This document shows positions 11,336-22,007 of a stretch of 64,000 nucleotides of DNA, piece after piece (position 1 is the stretch's first letter; each line of letters opens with the position of its first letter). The stretch spans positions 60,775,554-60,839,553 of the forward strand of contig OX485803.1 in assembly GCA_950295325.1 (NCBI GenBank). The letters are read 5' to 3'. The notes under the pieces were generated by a model. It saw only the letters and a program-made list of their open reading frames with translations, was not told the origin of the DNA and did no database searches. The translations under genes were made by a program, and so were the position numbers. Origin of the DNA: Polytrichum commune (Eukaryota; Streptophyta; Polytrichopsida; Polytrichales; Polytrichaceae).

Positions 11336-11924
11336 GGGCCACTTCACACATGAGCCAAGAGTTGTGACCTTGTAATGGTGAGGACCCTTGAATCTCATCC
11401 AAAAGCCGTACCATGGGTGTTGGGAGCCCGTTTATGTAGTCTTGGGCCGTCAAGCATAGTGTGAAGTGAGAATGAACCATGTTGCGGGACCATTGCATAT
11501 TTTGTTGGCGGAAAAAGAGGGGAGGATTTGGTTTAATATAATATGTCTCCAAGTTTATCAATTTAAGATAATTACTTGGTGGTGTTTGTCTGTCTTGGAA
11601 TCTATCCTGGAATCTGCCATGTAGTCTTTCCTGAAATCTGTCATGCTGGAAAAATATATTTAAAAAGTCATGGTCTCCCAGAATTTGCGTCAAGCCCACC
11701 TCTTGGAGGTGGGTCTGACGCAAATTCCGGTAGACCATGCACCCTTATCCACAACCAACCATGTAGGACTCCATGTAGACTTTTCATCCACGAACTTTTC
11801 GTTGGGCCTTTAGACCTTCACCTCCTAGTGTGAAGTGAACTTGGACGGTGTCCGCCTTTTTGACCAATGAGAGCTCTTACATTGCCATGGTCAAGGGCCT
11901 TCAGCCTTGTGTGTGAAGTGGCCC
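11336..11924. mobile_element. Nested Tourist-like MITE with 3-bp TSD (TCA)
   Basis: The 589-bp element has terminal inverted repeats GGGCCACTTCACAC and GTGTGAAGTGGCCC and is flanked by TCA on both sides (11333-11335 and 11925-11927). A 3-bp duplication fits the PIF/Harbinger superfamily. It carries a central hairpin at 11681-11727. Related elements lie at 19583-20056 and 40191-40695. No transposase is encoded. Confidence 0.85.
11681..11727. repeat. Central hairpin in the nested MITE
   Basis: GAATTTGCGTCAAGCCCACC and its near-perfect inverse GGTGGGTCTGACGCAAATTC are separated by a few bases. Confidence 0.8.
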
Positions 11925-12044
11925 TCAGTCTCGTGTGTGAAGTGGCAACGGCGGTCATTATTATGAGCCTTGTGTAGGGAGATCTCCGTGCACCTTGTAC
12001 ATAGCCGGAGCTTGAATTGGAAGGGGTTTTGCAAGTGCCGTCGA

Positions 12045-12058
12045 GGGGGGGGGGGGGG
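12045..12058. repeat. G14 tract
   Basis: One of sixteen G/C runs of at least 10 bases in the first 45 kb; the full list is given in the findings. Confidence 0.95.
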
Positions 12059-12400
12059 TCCTTTTGCGGGCGGGCTGCCGTAATTTTGGTTTGACGGATG
12101 GAGGCTCGAGTAGAGTGTAGAGTATGTTGTTGGTACATTTTGTAAGTACCCGTCATCGATTGAGGCCAAAAGCTTACACCTATAGTTTACAATTTGGAGT
12201 TACATATTGGTTATGGCATTTTACCCCAACTTTTTCTACCTACGTAACATAAATAGATAGTGCATGCACATCAAGGAACATAATGTAAGTGGTTTCGTAG
12301 GATATGACGTTCTTAGTAAGAGTCTATAGCGATTTTTAACTCCCCCCATGTGGTAAACCACAGTAGTAGGTGTAAAACGTGTGACTTAGCCTTGCTTGAA

Positions 12401-12423
12401 CCCTAAACCCTAAACCCTAAACC
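12401..12423. repeat. Interstitial telomere-type repeat
   Basis: Three units of CCCTAAA followed by CC. This is the Arabidopsis-type plant telomere unit. At this length it is either a telo-box-like motif or a scar of double-strand break repair, not a chromosome end. Confidence 0.85.
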
Positions 12424-13664
12424 ATACTTAGCCTTGCCTTGCCTCTTGATCTCACATGAATAGTAATCCTAACCCCTTTATTATATAAGGGGTTCAAATT
12501 ACAGACTTGAAGTGCACTACATCTATGTAAACTCTTCCAATGTCAATGAAGAAATAGTTTGGAATTAGTAAATACTACCTCATAACTAGTATTTCTATTT
12601 CTTAAATTTTTTTTAGAAATTCCATTAAAACCTAATAGACGGGATTTTGAGCCCTTGGGAACCATATCTTAATATTGTACTTGCTCGTTCTTGTCATTTG
12701 CTTTTTTCCATTCCTATGCCTTTCGTTGATTCCTCTATACTAACGCATAAAACTTCGAGCACTTTCTATGTATTCATTTATCCTGAAAAGCACATTGGTA
12801 CAAGATTCCCAACAATTCATTACACATCCCTTTTGATGAAGAAACGAACATGATGTGTCATATCAAAATTTAAGGGTTCTCATAGCCAATAAACCAAGCA
12901 ACCTCTCAACCAACTTCTAGGAGATTTCTTGAACTCAAGATTGTCATCTAATCATGTGCCTTTCATTCACATGCAAATTCTTGTGCATGAAAGCATTGAA
13001 ACTAGAACAAGCATAGGGTTGTGATTGTGAATTCATGTAAAAATTGTATACGTGTAATTTTGAATTCATTTGTTTGCAATTTCATGGTATTAGAAGAAAA
13101 GGTTCGACAACTATCGAGGGTTGACAAGACAAGTGAACTCTCCTCTTGAAATGGTTAAGAGGTCTCTACAAAAGCATAACATTAGTCAACAATATCTTTT
13201 GGTTGGGTGGACCATGGAATCCTAGGAGTATAATCACAACATCTTGCAAATTTGTACAATATTAGCCTGATGATGTAGGAAGACTCTTACTTTGCCGACT
13301 AACGTTATGATGAGCCATGCTCCTCAAACATTCTAATGGTTTTGGACAAGATTGAAAAATCCTCCTTGAGAATACCTATAATCAATTGTGGATATGAATG
13401 AAATAGAGAAAATGTGCTAGGTTTTTCCAAGAGACACAAAGTTGACATATATATTACATTACTTTTGCATGCCAATGAAGCAAATATTGGGTTCCAAGTA
13501 TATGTTAGGACGTACATCTAAACTCTTTGATGGTTTCAACGAAATTGCAATCGATCAACCTAAAGGAACGAAATCTAGTCAAAGATTACCTCAACATTGT
13601 TGTAGAGACGAGGACTAGATGACACACACTGGTGTAATTGGTGTTGAGTGGTCTACCAATAACT
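12424..13664. other. Intergenic DNA, nothing recognised
   Basis: Only short, unconvincing ORFs; no paired terminal repeats seen. Confidence 0.3.
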
Positions 13665-13667
13665 TTA

Positions 13668-13870
13668 GGGCCGGTTTACACCATGGACCATGAAGTTGGA
13701 CCATGGAAGATGATAGAAGATGGCCTTTTTCCAGGGTCCGACTTAATGGTCCAACTTCCATTGTCCATTTGCTTATAAAAATCAATCTACAAAGGCTTTG
13801 GACCCCTCATTAGGTGTAAATTGAATGTGGACCAAGAGGAACGACCATGCACCAAAAAGTGAATGTGCAT
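13668..13870. mobile_element. Truncated copy of the 16.4-kb Tourist-like element
   Basis: Preceded by TTA (13665-13667) and starting GGGCCGGTTTACACCATGG. It shares TAGGTGTAAA, ATGTGGACCAAGAGGAA and CACCAAAAAGTGAA with 16356-16540. The right terminal repeat is not present before 14.1 kb, so the copy is 3'-truncated or diverged. Confidence 0.65.
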
Positions 13871-14389
13871 ATTTGAAGATACATAAACGAAGGTCCAATT
13901 TTCAATCCAATTTATACAATTCATGAAATTGATTTTGTGAGCTTGTGAATACGGGTACCAAATCATGAAAGTACTCACAACATGTAGTGAAATTAGTTGA
14001 AAGTTCAAGTTAAATTGGTTGTTTATATAGTGAACTTCGTTCAGGATTCAAATGAAATTGGCATAACCTATTGCTAAATTGATTTATAAAATCTTGAAAT
14101 AGAGTTTGCACTTTTGTGAATTCATCTTACCAAAGCAATTGTTTGAACGTTCAAAGGGAGGTGCACTCATTATGGGTTTTATGTACAAGACGGTCCTTCC
14201 AGAACACAATGACAATGTTTTTCAATCCGGGCAGGGATGGGCATCGTTTTCCAAAAATTAAAAAAGAACCAAAAAAAAAAAACCAACAAGAAATTTCAGG
14301 TGGGCTGCCCAGAGCTAGCTAGACGCGGGTCCCACCTGGATAGACCCCCTTACAAATGCTCGAATAGTTTAAGAGAACCGACCGCTAGT
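13871..14389. other. Intergenic DNA, nothing recognised
   Basis: No supportable gene or repeat boundary. Confidence 0.3.
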
Positions 14390-14935
14390 TCCACATGAAT
14401 GGATGAATGAGTTTGAGAAATAACCGGTTCAAGTTCAAAGTTGAGGAAAACTACCGATCATTTTTGAAAAAAAATTAAAATATACCTCAAATTCAATAAC
14501 GAAACCCAAAAGATGTTAACATGTAACGGGGTTGAATTTGGGAACACCAGGGATCAGTGTGTATGTTTGACTATTTTCATTTGGCGTTCAACTTCAAATC
14601 CAAAGTGTCATGTGGACTTTTTTTTAAAAAAGAATGAATGTCAATTAAAATCTACATTTCCTTCTAAATGTCACCTCAATGTCACATGCCCAATAATACG
14701 TGTCATTTCAATTTCTATAATGTCAATTGACGTGTGGTTTTTTTAATTCACAAGTCACACTACATGTCAAATTCTAAATCGTACGTGTCAATTGAGTGCA
14801 TTTTTATTGTTTTTGTGCAAGTTTTTGTGTGTCAAATGTAAAAAAACTTGCAAAAACCTTGTGAAAAATACACACTGCTAGGGATCTCGGCCGGTTATGC
14901 CCAAAGTTCTCCTTGGACATTGGAGCTTAAAGAGA
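14390..14935. mobile_element. Diverged copy of the 225-bp hAT-like MITE, carrying an inserted hAT MITE
   Basis: Flanking pieces 14390-14554 and 14878-14935 match 7870-8075: GAGTTTGAGAAATAACC, AAAGATGTTAACATGTAAC, then CGGCCGGTTATGCCCAAA. The outer termini are diverged. It is interrupted by the element at 14555-14877. Confidence 0.7.
14555..14877. mobile_element. 323-bp hAT MITE derived from the 3.6-kb hAT element
   Basis: The termini are CAGTGTGTATGTTTGAC and ...ATACACACTG. The flanks CCAGGGAT (14547-14554) and CTAGGGAT (14878-14885) match at 7 of 8 positions. Its left ~150 bp correspond to the reverse complement of the right end of the element at 3592-5446, and its right ~170 bp to the reverse complement of that element's left end. 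It is therefore a classic internal-deletion derivative in opposite orientation. It has no coding capacity and would need transposase in trans. Confidence 0.9.
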
Positions 14936-15129
14936 GCACTTCGCTGTTGATTTTAAAATAACACCAAATCAAGTTTAAAAACATCTCGTAATTCAACAAA
15001 ATCCTCTGAACTTCAAAGTGTACCCTAAACCTTAATTGTCCTTTTAGAATAATGCCTTATCCACCCGTATTGCCTATAAAATCCGCCCTATTGTGCCCAT
15101 CATTCCGCCTTATTATCCTATAAGTTGCA

Positions 15130-15630
15130 GTCGAAAGTGCGACCAAAGTGGGACAGATCACATGATGCTTTTGATAACTAATGTACATGATTTCAGGGCC
15201 AGATTGGTAGATCTCGGGGGGCATATTGGTAGATCTGAGGGGTAAATCTCCAGGATTATCTTGATATTTCGTAGACCTAGATTTAGGCTACGTACCATGG
15301 ATTCTAAAGCGGGCAAACCCTGTCTCTGTATCAGGCGCATACCCGGACCCGGTCAGGGTATCATTGACCAGCCCGGCGATTGCAGGCCAGGTGGGCCGTG
15401 ACAGGGACCCGGGATTTCCTCAGGGCCGGCCGCGGATATCACGGGCGTCTGCCAGGGTGGTGCGGATTGGATGCACTTGGCGGGCGGACCATGACTTTCA
15501 TCCATCCTCGCCTGCACGGTTGGATGAAACTACACCGTTTATCCCGATTATTAGCGCATGTGGTACTAATTCCCGAATCGCGCATTGTTTTCGCCAAGTC
15601 TTGGGATTAGTGAGGGAAGAATTCTCTTAT
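15130..15630. other. GC-rich island of unknown origin
   Basis: This stretch is much richer in GC and CpG than its neighbours (for example GGGCCGGCCGCGGATATCACG around 15421). A 130-codon frame at 15364-15756 has no recognised domain. Two near repeats of CATATTGGTAGATCT/CAGATTGGTAGATCT lie near 15200-15240. It may be an LTR fragment or a captured genic piece. Confidence 0.3.
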
Positions 15631-16352
15631 TTTACGAGTGAGACTAAATTTGTGAACACGTGCTCATTTACCATACATTTCAAGAAGAGTATTGAGGTTT
15701 TCATAACATATTTTGTAGGGGACATGCTTCTGAACCCTCGAGAGTTAGTATGCTAAGTTGGAGTTCACCTTCTTAGAGTTGTTGTGAGGTCCACGTACAA
15801 TTTATGGATATTTACTTCAGCCCATGGAGCCTGTTCCTCGCTTCTACACATTTAACTCGGATTTCTCGAGTGTCATGCACACTCATACTTTTGCTCTTTG
15901 ATATTCTCAATTCTTGGTTTTATTCTTCAGCGAACAAACCAAGATGGTTTTGTTTTGAATCTGGAAATGACGATCTTCGTGATTTGCAACTGCTGATTGG
16001 ATGAGATACCTTTCGGTCATATCAACACGCCACGTGGTTTGTGGAGTTGGAAGCGCCTACGATATAGGGCCACACGCATTGTATTAGATATTTCTCATAC
16101 TTCCACGTACTATGAGCATACCATTCTTCAACATTTGTACAACTCGATCTTTCATATCCTAATAAATAGGTTTAGAGTATGCATATCCATATCTTCATAA
16201 TAAAGATGGTATTTCCTCCTCTAGTTTCAATCCAAGTGGGACAATCTCCCCGTTCAAAGGAGACACTCGATAGTGGGGACAAAAAGAAAATTGTATGTGT
16301 ACTCTATATTAAGATGGATAATGGATGAAGAGGGCCATGCTTTTGAGCAATG
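15631..16352. other. Intergenic DNA, nothing recognised
   Basis: Short frames only, none with a recognised domain. Confidence 0.25.
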
Positions 16353-16355
16353 TTA

Positions 16356-16857
16356 GGGGCGGTTTACACTATGGACCATGAAGTCGTCCCACGTAAGAGG
16401 CCTATTTTGCGTGGGACGACTTCCATGGTTCGAGTTACTAAAATATTAGTTTTCATGGTTCATGGGCCCTTCACTAGGTGTAAACCGAATGTGGACCAAG
16501 AGGAATGACCACACACCAAAAAGTGAAGGTGCTGATTTTTTTAATACATGCCCAAAAAAAACCGGGAAAAAATATATTAAAAAAACAAATTCGGCCAATG
16601 GCTGATTTTCAGCCTTACGGCTCCCTTGATTTCCGTTGAGTCGAGCATTTTGCCTCGCCTCAACGGAAAACCCATTGGACCATGGCACATTATCCAAATG
16701 GCAGATTTTAGTAGTTTTTGGGGACCTCAAAGTTAGTGGTCATTCTCCTTTTTTCAAGGTAGTGTAAAGCCAAATGGGACCAAGAGCACTTTACTCTCCA
16801 ATCACAGATTTTAGAATTTCATGGTCATGGCTCTTGGTCCATAGTGTAAACCGCCCC
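16356..16857. mobile_element. 502-bp Tourist-like (PIF/Harbinger) MITE, TSD TTA
   Basis: Ends GGGGCGGTTTACACTATGG and CCATAGTGTAAACCGCCCC form a long perfect inverted repeat, flanked by TTA at 16353-16355 and 16858-16860. A perfect internal hairpin with arms AAGTCGTCCCACG/CGTGGGACGACTT lies at about 16380-16422. Non-coding. A truncated relative is at 13668. Confidence 0.9.
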
Positions 16858-16860
16858 TTA

Positions 16861-18415
16861 AGTTTAAATAGTGTGGGCTACAACGACTTTTGTTTATCTA
16901 TACTCACATGTAAGTACTGAAAGAAAATGTTCCAAGTTCCAACACCATCACTTGATACAACCTTTTTTTTTGTTGATGTAGTCCAACCTTTCACTTCGAG
17001 TGCTCTAAGAATTAGTGTGGGATTAGCATGAATTAGTGTGAGCCACATTAATGATCACAGCTATGAAATTTGGTGTAATTGTACATGTAATGTATTGTTA
17101 TTTTGAAGAACTCTAAGTGAATGAAACTGGAATATGGGTATTCAAACATTATTAGTATGAGTTGTCACTCTAATTCTCATGGTTTTGATAGTTAGAACAA
17201 CATCAAACCTACATGACCAAGTCATGGCTCCTTGGCCATCACCTTCATAAATTCCTATGAATTTATTGTGGGCTCCAAGATTCTTGTGAATGAACTCAGC
17301 TTTCTCATCTTATTTGTGGATCGACTCAAATTTAGGGCTTGCAAATCAAAGTTGTATTCTATAGGTGGAGGGAAAGTAACCATTTTAGACACTTCTACCT
17401 TGAACAACCGAATCCTTACACCACCATTTGTGTTGTTTAGGCCCCAAAAAATTGTCGACAATTCCATATTACTTAGTGTTTTTAACACATTTCTTGATGC
17501 ATGTGTGGGAAGTTGAAATGCCCATGCAAGGGTTGAGAAAATATGACATTTCTTATTTACTAAGCATGTATGATCATATCCTCAAAACTATGGAGAGGTC
17601 GGACTGTTCCAATGAGGTAGATGGGGGTTAACTTGGTTAGCTTCCTTAATTGGACACCTATTTTTGGTTCTTAATCAACAGTAAAATCATTTTAATTCAG
17701 CGGGTGTGTAATACATGGTGATTTAGCCGTCGCATTGATGATACTTGGGTTAGTCACCTTTGCAAAAGTGAAACTACACCCACCATCCTCCATAACGAGG
17801 AGTGCTATTCACCGAGTTATGACATGTTTGATTTTGTGCGCTTGAGGTGGGCAAATTAGGAGGCGCTATGTGGCTGTGAGGTGCCCACCAGCTTGTATTG
17901 TGGGCATTCTATAATGAAAAAACAATTCCGCAACATTTTATTTTACACGTGACCACTTTAGAGACATGACACAACCAATATTGGCTTTAAACTTGGTGTT
18001 TATTGACAAATGGCACGTGTAGAATCTGCTCACGATTTTGTCCACTTACAAAACATTGGATGATAAAAGAGTTCCCCCCCCCCCCCCCAAGAACACCACC
18101 ACATTGGGAAGTAGAGAATATTCGATTCAGGAGCCTAGATCGACACCTTCCTCAACTCCGATTTCAGCGATTTCAAATTCTTTGGTCATGTTTCGCAATT
18201 GCTAACCCGCTCACTCTTCTAATGCTCGAATCCATTGACTAAATGATTCCGCAAAGCTATAGGTGTCCACGCTAACCTCGTCTACCTCCTTACACCTACT
18301 CATCGAAAGTTCGATGGACTTGCAACTTCAAATTCTTATTCTCAAGGGTCAACCCACACACGTCCAAGACGCCTTGCGTCACGAGAGTAAGAGTTATGGG
18401 TGTCCTCCCTACTGC
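16861..18415. other. Intergenic DNA, nothing recognised
   Basis: Several ORFs under 100 codons without family resemblance. A run of 15 C at 18074-18088. Confidence 0.3.
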
Positions 18416-18498
18416 TATAAATGGCATTTCGTAGTTGACACATCTACATGTAGATGTCCCTATATATGTACATATATAACTACGAAATGCCATTTATA
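18416..18498. repeat. Perfect 21-bp-arm hairpin element
   Basis: The arms 18416-18436 and 18478-18498 are exact reverse complements over 21 bp. The arm core is AATGGCATTTCGTAGTT. The 41-bp loop itself holds two palindromes, ACATCTACATGTAGATGT and TATATATGTACATATATA. It has the form of a very small foldback MITE. I cannot assign a superfamily from the flanks. Confidence 0.85.
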
Positions 18499-18588
18499 AC
18501 ACACTTATTGACATTTCCTAGTCCTCCCTTAGGACATGGCGAGGAATTTCAAACGGTTGACAAACTAGCTAGCTAGGGCTCAACAAAA

Positions 18589-18770
18589 CAGTGTCCCGGA
18601 AGATTTTGGGTCAATACCCTAGCCAGTTGCTTCCATGGTCCAACCGATTACATGTTGACATCTTTTGGTTTTTCTTTATTAATTTGGAGGTATATCCATC
18701 CTCTAAATCCCTCTAGCTAGAACGATTTGGTTGTCTTCTCAACCGGTTCATGTGTATATATACTAGAAAG
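18589..18770 (-). mobile_element. Third copy of the 225-bp hAT-like MITE family (inverted)
   Basis: It begins CAGTGTCCCGGAAG. Read on the - strand it shares AAAGATGTCAACATGTAA and CCCAAAATCTTCCGGGACACTG with 7851-8075. It also lacks the 323-bp insert, giving a second empty site. The other end is diverged. Confidence 0.55.
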
Positions 18771-19582
18771 CGCTCGATTCTCTCCCTTCGTTGATGTCGG
18801 TTTTGATTGTGTTGACTTTCATGTGCAATCGGAGAGAACATAAGGGGCGGTGGCAAATGAGGAATGAGATCACATTCCTCCCGCCTCATGCTCTTCGTTG
18901 ACAAGAGGTGGCATCCGCATATTCTAAAGAGGAGGCCGGCCACACGCGTTCAAAAACGACGGTTTCAAGACGGGGTTTGGTAAGCCATGGTAAGAGAATT
19001 CAAGCCTTCACGTGTTCCTAACTTTGAGGAGCCTAATTTCAAGGTTGGTCCCTCTTCTTCTTTTCTGGCTAGAACCGTCCCGTTCTCAAATCCAACTGGA
19101 ATTGGAAGCCTTGCAAAACTGTCGTCTTGGATTGGAGTTGACAATGGATGTATACACCCAATAACAAGAGGCACCAACCTTGAAACCAAGTAATTGCTAT
19201 TAAAATTTCTAAATATGGTTTTTGCACCAATCCGTAGATGACAATTCGTAATAATCCACACATAAACAACTATATGATGGTATCTTTTCAAAGAAAGAGT
19301 TTGCAATCAAAGACTTTGATAGTTTATAGTTGCTTGTTGAAATGTTCACAGTAATAGTATGAGTGCTCCCCATAGATGGGGAATCCCGGAATTAAAGGAG
19401 AGTTATGCTCATGTGATACATGGTCCCATGGAACACAGCCAAGGCATTGTGTAACATTGTGTCATTTCGACCTAGGAATGCCTATCTTTGACACTTGTAA
19501 AACACCATTTTAAAGTATAAGGCGCCCTTCTAGCCATAACCACACTCTTGGGAAAATTTGAATCACCATTCCCGTGAGGCTA
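18771..19582. other. Intergenic DNA, nothing recognised
   Basis: No supportable gene. Frames at 18965-19306 and 18987-19193 overlap on opposite strands and neither has a recognised domain. Confidence 0.3.
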
Positions 19583-19588
19583 TAAGGG

Positions 19589-20054
19589 CCGCTTTATGCA
19601 CAAACCAAGAGCCATGACCATGAAAGTTTGAGGGTCCTTGAAAATCATCCAAATGCCATGTTCTAGGAGGTAGACATCCATCTTTGTAATTGATGGTCCC
19701 TCAAGTTTAGTATAAAGTGAAAGTGGACCATGTTGAGGGACTGCAACATATGTCCGGGTTCAAGTTCCACCCTGACAATGTAATATTTCCTAGAGGCCAA
19801 TGACAATCTACTTGATTTCCACGGCCCTCGGTTTTGTATTAGACCCACCTATTGTTGATGGGCCTAATGCAATATCCAACAGATCATGAAACATCATCCA
19901 CTTGCTTTCATGTAAGATGATATGTACATTTTTCATCCATTTGAGTTCTTTGGTGCCCTGTGCCTTTGAGATTTAGTGTCAAGTGACCAATCACATAATT
20001 TGTATATCATGGATCAAGGGCCCTCAAACTCTAGAGTAAAGCGACCCTTAAGGC
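19589..20054. mobile_element. Diverged Tourist-like element of the 40-kb family
   Basis: The ends GGGCCGCTTTATGC and AAAGCGACCC are inverted repeats, flanked by TAA and TTA. The interior shares AACCAAGAGCCATGACCATG and the order of blocks with 11336-11924 and 40191-40695. Non-coding. Confidence 0.7.
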
Positions 20055-20819
20055 CGTCCATAAGCTCTACCAAAAGGCAACCCAAGGTTTAGCATCCCTA
20101 TGGTATGTCGTGTTGAAATATATCACAAGGTTGTCTTAATCACAATAAAGGCTTGAGTGGCAAATAGTGGTCACACGGGTCCAATAAAGGTGTTTATGTA
20201 GTTTAGGGTTTAGGCATGCAACCCCTATTGTAGACGGTTTCAACTCCACAAAGAATTTGGGCCATTGAATTGGCTTTGAAATTGTGTCACCTGGTTAGCA
20301 ACTACAATTGACAAAAATCTCCACGTCAAGTTTTAAAATCATCACAAAGTTGCAAGAATTACAAGTGTCCAAGGTGAAAAATAAATTTTGACCTCAAAAC
20401 TATCACATAGGTCCTTCCAATTATGTTCATTATTGAGCCTTGATTCTTGAATGATTGATGTATGATGTGCTCAAGATATGTTAGCCACACCAATGACTAT
20501 GAAAAGACACATGTTCCATTTGGGAGCTCCACCTTCTCATTTAGTGCGAGGAGTTCAAAATTTGATTGATTTAAAAACAACTAGTGAAAGCAAGGGCCAT
20601 GGGAGCTAGGGATATGGCTAGGAGAATTGAGTTAGGGACTAGAAGAAACAGAGAAAGAAAAGAAAAAAGGAACATCCATGTTTTTACATCAATGTGTGAT
20701 GTTTGCTCACCATCTACTACACATGACCGTACGTATGATCATTCCGGGTGGGGGGGGGGGGGGGGGGGGGAGGGGAGGTGGCTTGATACATGTTCTCACA
20801 AGTGGACCTTTTGTGATTG
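20055..20819. other. Intergenic DNA with a G21 tract
   Basis: No gene recognised. The longest homopolymer in the window, 21 G, is at 20750-20770. Confidence 0.3.
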
Positions 20820-20822
20820 TTA

Positions 20823-21216
20823 GAGCATCCTCAATCGGTCTAGGTAAAGCTCACTGCAAACCAAAACCTATCTTTTGACTGACCTAAAATTAGAAACTGA
20901 AATTACCATCATTAGAAGCACACCTAAATAAACGTGAGATATTTCTCAAGAAAAAAGAATTGTAAAAATTTGACGTAGGTGAAATCCCTCATTGAAAACA
21001 CCACATTTTCAAAATTTAGAGGGAGTGCACCAAATCTTGCTTTAAAATGGAAAGATCCTCCCACACTCCCTCCAAATTTTTGACATTTAGAGGGAGTGTG
21101 GGAGGATCTGTCCATTTTAAGCAAGATTTGGTGCACTCCCTCTAAATTTTGAGCAATTTTAAGCAAGATAGGTCTTGGTTTGCAGTGAGCTTTACCTAGA
21201 CCGACTGAGGATACTC
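20823..21216. mobile_element. Foldback Tourist-like MITE, 394 bp, nearly a complete palindrome
   Basis: The ends GAGCATCCTCAATCGGTCTA and, reverse complemented, GAGTATCCTCAGTCGGTCTA are flanked by TTA (20820-20822 and 21217-21219). The inverted repeat continues inward. AAAATTTAGAGGGAGTGCAC on the left pairs with GTGCACTCCCTCTAAATTTT on the right, and GATCCTCCCACACTCCCT pairs with AGGGAGTGTGGGAGGATC at the centre. The termini of the GAGCAT(C)CTC type and the TWA duplication fit PIF/Harbinger. A transcript would form a hairpin close to 190 bp long. Confidence 0.9.
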
Positions 21217-21234
21217 TTAGTTATCTAGTATATG

Positions 21235-22006
21235 TTAGTTAATATAAACCACTAATAGACAATATAATCAATAAAGGATGGAAGGTAGACCCACTAATAG
21301 ACATCACGGCTGGTGCTAGGGCAACACACACACACACACCCCTTCTATGAAAAATACTTAAAATCCCCAAAATAAACATCAAACACACATTTGAGGAAAT
21401 CAATGTCATTGCCATACAACATGCCATGTCCATAATCCTACACAAAAGGAGAATAGAAAACCACGAACCACTACCAACATACACACAACCTACATAACAA
21501 CCCCAAATACCCACCAAAAAATAAATAATCAAGATTAAAAGAAAAATAATAAAATGCCAACAAGAGCCAAAGAATTGTTACAACTCACGGCAAGGGTTGA
21601 TGGCCATATGTTCCACCAAGTAAACTCACATAGCATATGCCAAATTACTTACATCACAATACAATGCTCGTAAGAGGCCATCAAGAACCGGTGTTAATAA
21701 CCCCCACATTTAAAGAACCACTAAGTAGCCCACTCGGAGACTACCACATGAAGAAACACAAAACACATACCCTTATAAACATCACAATCACATTAACATC
21801 ACCAATACAAAAATCATCCAATCACTAAGTTTCCATGGTCACCTTGGTTACCTTGGTTACTATAGTGCCCACCCCGAGAGGGGTTAGTAGTCTTGCACCA
21901 TTGTTATTATGCCCAATGGGCATAATACCAAGGGTGGGTCGAACGGGCATTTCAATCACGCTGATCCCATAAGGACGAGCTCTCTCTCTCTCTCTCTCTC
22001 TCTCGG
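21235..22006 (+). mobile_element. LINE-2 C-terminal remnant with 3' tail ending in (CT)n
   Basis: On the + strand, GWKVDPLIDITAGARAT (21276-21326) is followed, after a (CA)n slip and frame changes, by coding similarity to INIKHTFEEINVIAIQHAMS and IILHKRRIENHEPLP. This is the same final domain as LINE-1 but a distinct lineage. At 21858-21985 the non-coding tail (TATAGTGCCCACCCCGAGAG...AATCACGCTGATCCC) is a diverged version of the SINE-B body, and the element ends with about 12 CT units (21979-22004). The upstream part is missing or masked by the MITE at 20823-21216. Confidence 0.6.
21979..22004. repeat. (CT)n microsatellite
   Basis: About 12-13 CT repeats, probably the simple-repeat 3' tail of LINE-2, at the tail-to-tail junction with the - strand LINE-1 copy. 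Confidence 0.9.
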
Positions 22007-22007
22007 T

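Larger units (their letters stand above)
10915..11946. mobile_element. Tourist-like ~500-bp element, host of a nested relative
   Basis: 10915-11335 and 11925-11946 together match the complete element at 40191-40695: AAAGAAAGTGTCCAAA at the start, GGTCTCCCGGTTTTGTGTTA, and GGGCTCTCA/GTCTCG at the end. The first ~45 bp are missing. It is split by the insertion at 11336-11924, which falls between CTCTCA and GTCTCG, a point where the 40-kb copy is uninterrupted. Confidence 0.75.
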
